Below, in pieces: positions 63,070-64,000 of a stretch of 64,000 bases of DNA (position 1 is the first letter of the stretch; every line of letters starts with the position of its first letter). Origin of the DNA: Chitinophagales bacterium (GTDB lineage Bacteria > Bacteroidota > Bacteroidia > Chitinophagales > Chitinophagaceae); the NCBI GenBank assembly GCA_026931905.1, contig JAIXLB010000096.1, forward strand, positions 1-64,000. Reading direction: 5' to 3'. The notes beneath the pieces were generated by a model. The model worked only from the letters and a program-made list of their open reading frames with translations. It was not told the DNA's origin and searched no databases. A program made the position numbers and the translations under genes.

Positions 63070-64000
63070 CTACAGTTTTTGTATCCTAAATGTTTGTGTT
63101 TGCTTACCATCAAATACTTGAAGCATATACATACCAGCAGCGTATTTACTCATATCAATTTGTGTATTGGCTGTAAAAGTTATGTTGGTTAAAAGTTGCC
63201 CATAACTTGTATAAAGTGTAGCTCTTGCTTCTCTGCTATCATTGTTACTTACAGTAATATTTAATTGATGTTTTACAGGATTGGGATATACATTTACCAC
63301 AATACCTCTACCAAAATTTACTAATCTTATGCTTGAATAACTATAGCTTCCATCGGTATTTAAAACCTTTAATCTGTAATAATTTTTACCTATTGTAGGG
63401 TTGCTGTGGTAGAATAAATAATTGGTATTTCCTTTGGCTTCAACAGTACCTATTTGTTTAAAATCTATTGCATTGGTGCTATACTCTATTGCATAATTTG
63501 AAACATTTATTTCATCTGTAACCTCCCAAGTAATATCTGCTCCTGTGCCATTGGCTTTTGCAGTAAAGTTTAATAAACGTACTGGTACAATAATGCTTGT
63601 TTTAAAATAAATGTATTTGTACAAATAATTATTGAATAAATATTGTTCTTTCTGAGCACCATTTTCATTTACTACTAAATAAAAATTATATTCATCTTGT
63701 GGCATTAATGAGGCATCAATAGCAAAAGAAATATGTGCTGTATCGCCTGCTAATAAAGGTTTTGTTTTGTGCAAGTTATAAGTTGTTACAGTACCTAATC
63801 GTAAATTGGTTAATACAATTTTTACTGTTAAGCTGTCAAAATTTTCTTTACTAACATTTTTAAATGCAACGCTTCCTTTTAAAGTATCACTGGCATAAGA
63901 AGTAGTTAAACCAATGGTGTCTGGAATATTAAAATGCAAATTAGGTGCAATAGCTCCTTCTGGAGCTCCTACATATTCTACACTCCAATTGCTTAATTGA
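63070..64000 (-). CDS. C-terminal part of a type IX-secreted protein (cut by right edge)
   Basis: The frame is open to the right edge of the window (the in-frame sequence upstream of 63939 has no stop), so only the last ~310 residues are seen. The visible part has beta-sandwich segments, including FNNYLYKYIYFKT, similar to wording I recall from C25/PorU-like Bacteroidota proteins, then a linker domain (VRLLNFTAKANGTGADITWEV) and a type A sorting domain (VNVYPNPVKHQLNITVS, ending AAGMYMLQVFDGKQTQTFRIQKL). It is exported by the type IX system. The nature of the catalytic or binding part is unknown; a C25-type peptidase is a guess. Confidence 0.85.
   Translation of the reverse strand, partial: QLSNWSVEYVGAPEGAIAPNLHFNIPDTIGLTTSYASDTLKGSVAFKNVSKENFDSLTVKIVLTNLRLGTVTTYNLHKTKPLLAGDTAHISFAIDASLMPQDEYNFYLVVNENGAQKEQYLFNNYLYKYIYFKTSIIVPVRLLNFTAKANGTGADITWEVTDEINVSNYAIEYSTNAIDFKQIGTVEAKGNTNYLFYHSNPTIGKNYYRLKVLNTDGSYSYSSIRLVNFGRGIVVNVYPNPVKHQLNITVSNNDSREARATLYTSYGQLLTNITFTANTQIDMSKYAAGMYMLQVFDGKQTQTFRIQKL

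Overview
The window is a strongly AT-rich stretch of a Bacteroidota chromosome, most likely a Chitinophagaceae or Sphingobacteriia-type organism. Evidence for this is the type IX secretion regulator PorX and two proteins with type IX C-terminal sorting domains, recurrent TAnnTTTG promoter -7 elements, the long form of IspG, a SusC-like outer membrane beta-barrel protein, a PafA-type phosphatase and MurA with Asp in place of the catalytic Cys. Codon and base use look uniform. I see no prophage, CRISPR array, defence island or intact transposase; the content is mostly housekeeping with lineage-specific small proteins.

Layout. 1-5.3 kb: start of atpD (cut by the left edge), a Bcr/CflA efflux pump, a lipoprotein, endonuclease III, a tiny lipoprotein and a MurG-like glycosyltransferase. 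5.3-13.6 kb: a run of plus-strand metabolic genes (EamA transporter, pgk, nadB, purA, an extremely acidic small protein, pabB, and a stand-alone homocysteine methyltransferase module of MetH preceded by a SAM-II-like pseudoknot). 13.6-23.4 kb: carbonic anhydrase, ispG, secreted proteins, AcpH-like phosphodiesterase, an FAD oxidoreductase, an MMPL/RND transporter and hemW. 23.4-30 kb: an intergenic stretch with an insertion-sequence-like end, an ArsR-type regulator, tsaB, a large outer membrane protein, and a PiT phosphate transporter with its DUF47 partner. 30-36 kb: asd, a TsaC-type enzyme, an outer membrane barrel, a lone receiver protein, an M28 peptidase, a HAD phosphatase and a 68-residue protein. 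36-45 kb: tRNA-Leu(UAG), tig (with a natural penta-His end), porX, a type IX secreted nuclease, dusB, ctaA and rho. 45-57.9 kb: asnS, NUDIX hydrolase, PafA-like phosphatase, an alpha-oxoamine synthase with a structured leader, an M1 peptidase, a GT4 glycosyltransferase, two different clpP genes followed by clpX, and pckA. 58-64 kb: murA, a GHL10 glycosidase, an SUI1 factor, small membrane proteins including half-size TauE and CrcB, and the end of a large type IX cargo that runs off the right edge.

Functional links. PabB (folate precursor) and the homocysteine methyltransferase share one-carbon metabolism, and the latter appears to be under S-adenosylmethionine control. TsaB and a TsaC-type enzyme belong to the tRNA t6A pathway. 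PorX is followed by a nuclease that uses the type IX system. ClpP1, ClpP2 and ClpX form one proteolytic cluster. PiT and DUF47 form a phosphate-uptake pair.

The most unusual items are the SAM-II-like element, a pair of nearly identical inward-facing IS3/IS150-type ends 18 kb apart, the tandem ClpP paralogues, the acidic protein after purA, and the leader of the alpha-oxoamine synthase. I found no convincing wholly new multi-gene system.
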